A DNA stretch of 42,576 nt, taken from positions 1 to 42,576 of the forward strand of contig NZ_QDAH01000049.1 of the NCBI RefSeq assembly GCF_003075415.1. Reading direction: 5' to 3'. Position 1 is the first letter of the stretch. Every line of letters starts with the position of its first letter. The DNA comes from Microvirga sp. KLBC 81. Lineage in GTDB: Bacteria; Pseudomonadota; Alphaproteobacteria; Rhizobiales; Beijerinckiaceae. Shown in pieces: positions 40,376-42,576 of the stretch. The translations under genes and the position numbers were made by a program. Under the pieces are notes generated by a model, which was given only the letters and a program-made list of their open reading frames with translations, was not told the origin of the DNA and did no database searches.

Positions 40376-40645
40376 GTGGTTATCGATAGACCAGAGATCA
40401 TCGGGGGCAGGATTCGGCTGCTCCGCGAGGCGCTGGGCTATGATCAGGCGCGGGCCTTTTGCCAGTTTGTCGGCTTCTCAGACCAAGCGCTTTACAACTA
40501 CGAGACAGGCAAGCGCCGGATCTCGCTCGATGAAGCGATGAAGATCGTTGCCAAGACCGGTGCGAGCCTCGATTGGATCTACAGGGGAGTGGAGTACTCG
40601 CTTCCTGTTCACCTCGCTGAGAAGCTACGGCAGGTGGATGCCTGA
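40376..40645 (+). CDS. Small XRE-like helix-turn-helix protein 2
   Basis: 89-aa protein starting at GTG 40376 with GGGGGAGAA just upstream. IIGGRIRLLREALGYDQARAFCQFVGFSDQALYNYETGKRRI is the HTH, and ASLDWIYRGVEYSLPVHLAEKLRQVDA matches the tail of the neighbouring HTH protein (shared LDWIYRG and P.hLA.kL). The two are clearly paralogous and arranged in tandem, an unusual pair of near-identical layout. Probably a regulator of a phage or integrative element now lost. Confidence 0.75.
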   Translation: MVIDRPEIIGGRIRLLREALGYDQARAFCQFVGFSDQALYNYETGKRRISLDEAMKIVAKTGASLDWIYRGVEYSLPVHLAEKLRQVDA

Positions 40646-40880
40646 CGATCTCCAGTCTCCGATCAAGCACCACCTTGTGCTGTACCGGATCAACCAAGAG
40701 CAGGGCATCCGGCGCTTCTACTCGCTGATGATCGAGCGAGACCTCTTCGGGACCATCCGCCTTGTGAGGAACTGGGGCTGGATCGGCACCAAGGGACAGG
40801 AGAAGTCCGAGATCTATGCGCATTGCCTCCAATGGTGTTCGGACCATCATTGTGGAGACAGCAAACCGCTTTGCCCGTGA
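40638..40880 (+). pseudogene. WGR-domain protein, 3' end replaced by recombinase DNA
   Basis: The start at 40638 overlaps the previous HTH stop by 8 nt. Residues 8-60 match a bacterial WGR domain: HHLVLYRINQEQGIRRFYSLMIERDLFGTIRLVRNWGWIG..GQEKSEIYA, including the Trp-Gly region (WGWIG). The remainder (HCLQWCSDHHCG...) is the serine-recombinase sequence read in another frame, so the natural C-terminus is lost at about 40815. The WGR core is nearly complete and might still be translated. WGR domains bind nucleic acids and are found in small bacterial proteins and PARPs; the role here is unknown. Confidence 0.75.
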
Positions 40881-41283
40881 TCTGATCGTGCAGGAAACCG
40901 GCTATGGGATACTCAAGGAGCGCGGCATCGATCTGATCGCCGCCGACAAGCCGGATGCCTTCCTCGATGATACGCCCACGGCCAAACTCATCCGGCAGGT
41001 TCTCGGGGCCGTGAGCGAGTTCGAGAAGGCCATGGTGGTCTCGAAGTTGAAAGGGGCGCGGGATCGCAAGCGCGCTACAGGCGTGAAGGTTGAGGGCCGC
41101 AAGAACTACGCCGAAATCAATCCGGAGATGGTCGCTCTGGCCAAGAAGCTGCGGCGGTACAAGGTCCAGGGCCGCAAGCGCACCCTGCGGGAGATCGCAG
41201 GCGAACTTGCCCAGGCTGAATTCGTCACGGACACTGGCAAGCCCTATGCGGCAGCCGCCATTGCCAGAATGATTGAGGCTTGA
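40816..41283 (+). pseudogene. Serine recombinase (resolvase family), N-terminal deletion
   Basis: 155 residues that match the later catalytic and C-terminal part of a small serine recombinase: RIASNGVRTIIVETANRFARDLIVQETGYGILKERGIDLIAADKP, LIRQVLGAVSEFEKAMVVSKLKGARDRKR, then a DNA-binding tail with REIAGELAQAEF..TGKPYAAAAIARMI. The first 60-70 residues, with the catalytic Ser, are missing, so it cannot recombine DNA. Homology begins near 40818, exactly where the WGR domain ends. This is a clean fusion junction left by a deletion or illegitimate recombination. Confidence 0.82.
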
Positions 41284-41349
41284 GATCGCAGGCCAAGCCT
41301 CAAGGATATCGATTGAGGTTCTGGCAGTCTAAGGGGGGCAATCTATAGC

Positions 41350-42090
41350 TTACCCCTCGTTAATTGGTCGCTGTGCGATGAATACCTTTGCACCGCGACC
41401 CAAGCCGTAGCGCGCGACATCCGGCTCGATCGCAACGAACGTCTCCAACTCGAAACCGGCTGCTGTAATGCGATCCCGAATATCAGATCCGAAATACCGG
41501 ACGTGATCTTCTTGTCCAAAATGCAAGAGGCGGTCAGTCGTAGAGGTGATGTTCGGGTTCTCGTATGTTTGCGACCACCCTTCGATCACGGGCGTCATCA
41601 GCAGAGCAATGCCGTTCGGCCGCAATACGCGGAACATCTCGCGGAGGGCTTTCCTATCATCAACATGCTCAAGAACATGGCAACAGATGATCAAATCAAA
41701 CGAATTATCATGTAAGTCCAATTCCTCAATATTGAGAGTGAGCTCTGCTAATCCGGGTTCGTAGTCAGCGCTTTTATATCGAGGAACCCTCGCTCGAAGG
41801 AGGTGTTCGACGATGGGTTCGGGCGCAAAATGCAAAGCGTCCACGCTATCGCGCAGAATTTTTGAGTTTCGGTCCAGGCAAAGTTTAAGGAGGCGATGCC
41901 GCTCAAGACTACGGCACTTAGGGCATTGCGCGTCATAGCGTGGAGGGTGGCCGAAAGCTCGAAAATATCCTGTGTAGCCGCATAAGCTACACTCACGCGG
42001 GTGGCGGCCCTGAAGCTCGGATACAACCGACGCAACATAATAGGGCCACCGCAAGTGATTTTTGAGTGCCTTCGGAACATGTTTGTACAT
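41350..42090 (-). CDS. SAM-dependent methyltransferase with zinc-ribbon-like N-terminus
   Basis: 246-aa class I methyltransferase. Residues 34-59 carry CSLCGY...CPKCRS, four cysteines at 34, 37, 56 and 59 that probably bind zinc. The Rossmann part follows: ALHFAPEPIVEHLL instead of the classic glycine-rich motif I, then KSADYEPG, FDLIICCHVLEHVDDRKALREMFRVLRPNGIALLMTPV, and YFGSDIRDRITAAGFELE. Similar proteins occur in glycan and surface-polysaccharide clusters. It lies in AT-rich DNA and has lower GC than the operons, consistent with horizontal origin. The acceptor is unknown. The ATG at 42090 is the first of the frame. Confidence 0.85.
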   Translation of the reverse strand: MYKHVPKALKNHLRWPYYVASVVSELQGRHPRECSLCGYTGYFRAFGHPPRYDAQCPKCRSLERHRLLKLCLDRNSKILRDSVDALHFAPEPIVEHLLRARVPRYKSADYEPGLAELTLNIEELDLHDNSFDLIICCHVLEHVDDRKALREMFRVLRPNGIALLMTPVIEGWSQTYENPNITSTTDRLLHFGQEDHVRYFGSDIRDRITAAGFELETFVAIEPDVARYGLGRGAKVFIAQRPINEG

Positions 42091-42498
42091 GTGAGTCCCA
42101 AATATTGGTCATAAACTTGTCTGCGGTGAAGTCTATTTAAAACCTGATAAATCTGACTAGATGAGCAATAGGGTTAGCCATCTGCCTAGATGAGCAATAG
42201 GGCTAGCCATTTGTTATTAGGCTAAGTCATTCGTTGAAATAACATGCAAATATTTTTGAATTGATATGGGATTGGAAGCATTTATAAAGATTTTATTCTA
42301 AATTTAAGGCATTTAAGCTAATAAATGAGCAAATATATTTAATAGTAGGATCAAAAATCATGGCTCTTAGGGCCGTCCGGCAGGCTCTTTCATGCGACAT
42401 CCTGGCTAATCCCAGAAGTTCGGACCTATGTGTGCCGTCCGTTGATGACTGTACAGACCTGCCAGGAAAGACCGACCTATCTCAGGTGTCCTTCGCCC
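42091..42498. other. AT-rich intergenic region with a tandem repeat
   Basis: From 42100 to 42360 the DNA is far more AT-rich than the rest of the window and carries no open frame. It holds a 29-bp tandem repeat (42152-42209). From about 42364 the GC content returns and the sequence may be the end of a mobile element whose gene tail is at 42499-42576; no terminal inverted repeat could be fixed. Confidence 0.6.
42152..42209. repeat. Tandem 29-bp direct repeat, two copies
   Basis: Copies at 42152-42180 and 42181-42209 agree at 27 of 29 positions; the shared core is CTAGATGAGCAATAGGG followed by TAGCCA. They lie 62 nt upstream of the methyltransferase start. They could be tandem binding sites, a replication slippage product or the start of a longer eroded array. 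A third similar but degraded block follows (GGCTAAGTCA). Confidence 0.8.
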
Positions 42499-42576
42499 TT
42501 AGGTGTTCAGTCCCGGCATGTGGTGGATTGGATTGAGCCTGAAGCGTTTTGGCTCGGCTGTCCAGATCTTGCAGAT
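42499..42576 (-). pseudogene. Probable transposase C-terminus, cut by the window edge
   Basis: On the minus strand the last 25 codons are open from the edge to TAA at 42499-42501, reading ICKIWTAEPKRFRLNP then IHHMPGLNT. This tail, ending in HHMPGLNT, resembles C-terminal ends I associate with transposases, but the family cannot be named from so little. It may be a complete gene that continues beyond the window. Confidence 0.4.

Noticed and set aside
42152..42209. CRISPR array
   Set aside because: The two 29-bp units are directly adjacent with no spacer between them and no cas genes are present.
1..42576. tRNA or rRNA genes
   Set aside because: No cloverleaf with a conserved TTCGAAT-type arm and no rRNA-like sequence was found by eye; a tRNAscan run would be decisive.

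Overview
The window looks like chromosome from a GC-rich alphaproteobacterium of the order Hyphomicrobiales, possibly Methylobacteriaceae (Microvirga or Methylobacterium-like). This is inferred from gene content, several solute-binding ABC systems, a RutR-controlled reductive pyrimidine pathway and an 'AGCATCG...' intergenic repeat of a kind I associate with that group. No rRNA, tRNA or CRISPR array was seen.

Layout. (1) 1-4.2 kb is gene-poor accessory DNA: the tail of an IS5-type transposase, an isolated nucleotidyltransferase-like gene, three small hypothetical proteins and one copy of a mosaic intergenic repeat. (2) 4.2-13.4 kb is a carbohydrate locus. A minus-strand operon encodes a binding protein, two permeases, an ATPase, a TIM-barrel isomerase/epimerase, a Gfo/Idh/MocA dehydrogenase and a ThuA-domain protein broken by a TGG-to-TGA stop at codon 8. 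A LacI-type regulator and a second Gfo/Idh/MocA dehydrogenase are transcribed divergently, with two operator-like palindromes between. (3) 13.5-15.2 kb is an ABC-F ATPase with a clear terminator, followed by a second repeat copy. (4) 15.4-19.8 kb is nrdA-nrdB (minus strand). NrdB carries the residue signature of class Ic (Phe at the radical-Tyr position, Glu as first metal ligand). The leader has a cobalamin riboswitch ending in a hairpin over the ribosome binding site, and two NrdR-type boxes 31 bp apart cover the predicted promoter. (5) 19.9-27.5 kb holds a decayed PfkB sugar-kinase remnant, a GntR/UTRA regulator and an operon with a polar amino-acid type ABC transporter and two FAD enzymes. 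(6) 28-38.3 kb is a nearly complete reductive pyrimidine catabolism cluster: preT, preA, a rutR-type regulator, a NitT/TauT-type ABC transporter, dihydropyrimidinase and an N-carbamoyl-beta-alanine amidohydrolase-type enzyme. A RutR-like palindrome lies upstream of preT. (7) 38.4-42.6 kb starts with a patatin-like gene and then becomes a scar zone: a truncated DUF763 gene, two related small HTH genes, a WGR gene joined out of frame to the C-terminal part of a serine recombinase, an AT-rich methyltransferase region with a 29-bp tandem repeat, and probably the end of another transposase at the window edge.

How the genes work together. The three transport-catabolism blocks each pair an importer with enzymes for the imported compound and a local regulator: LacI for a sugar or glycoside, GntR for an amino acid or amine, and RutR for pyrimidines. 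The pyrimidine block should take uracil or thymine through dihydropyrimidine and N-carbamoyl-beta-amino acid to beta-alanine or beta-aminoisobutyrate. The nrd block implies that the cell has a B12-dependent class II reductase elsewhere and keeps this oxygen-dependent enzyme for low-B12 conditions.
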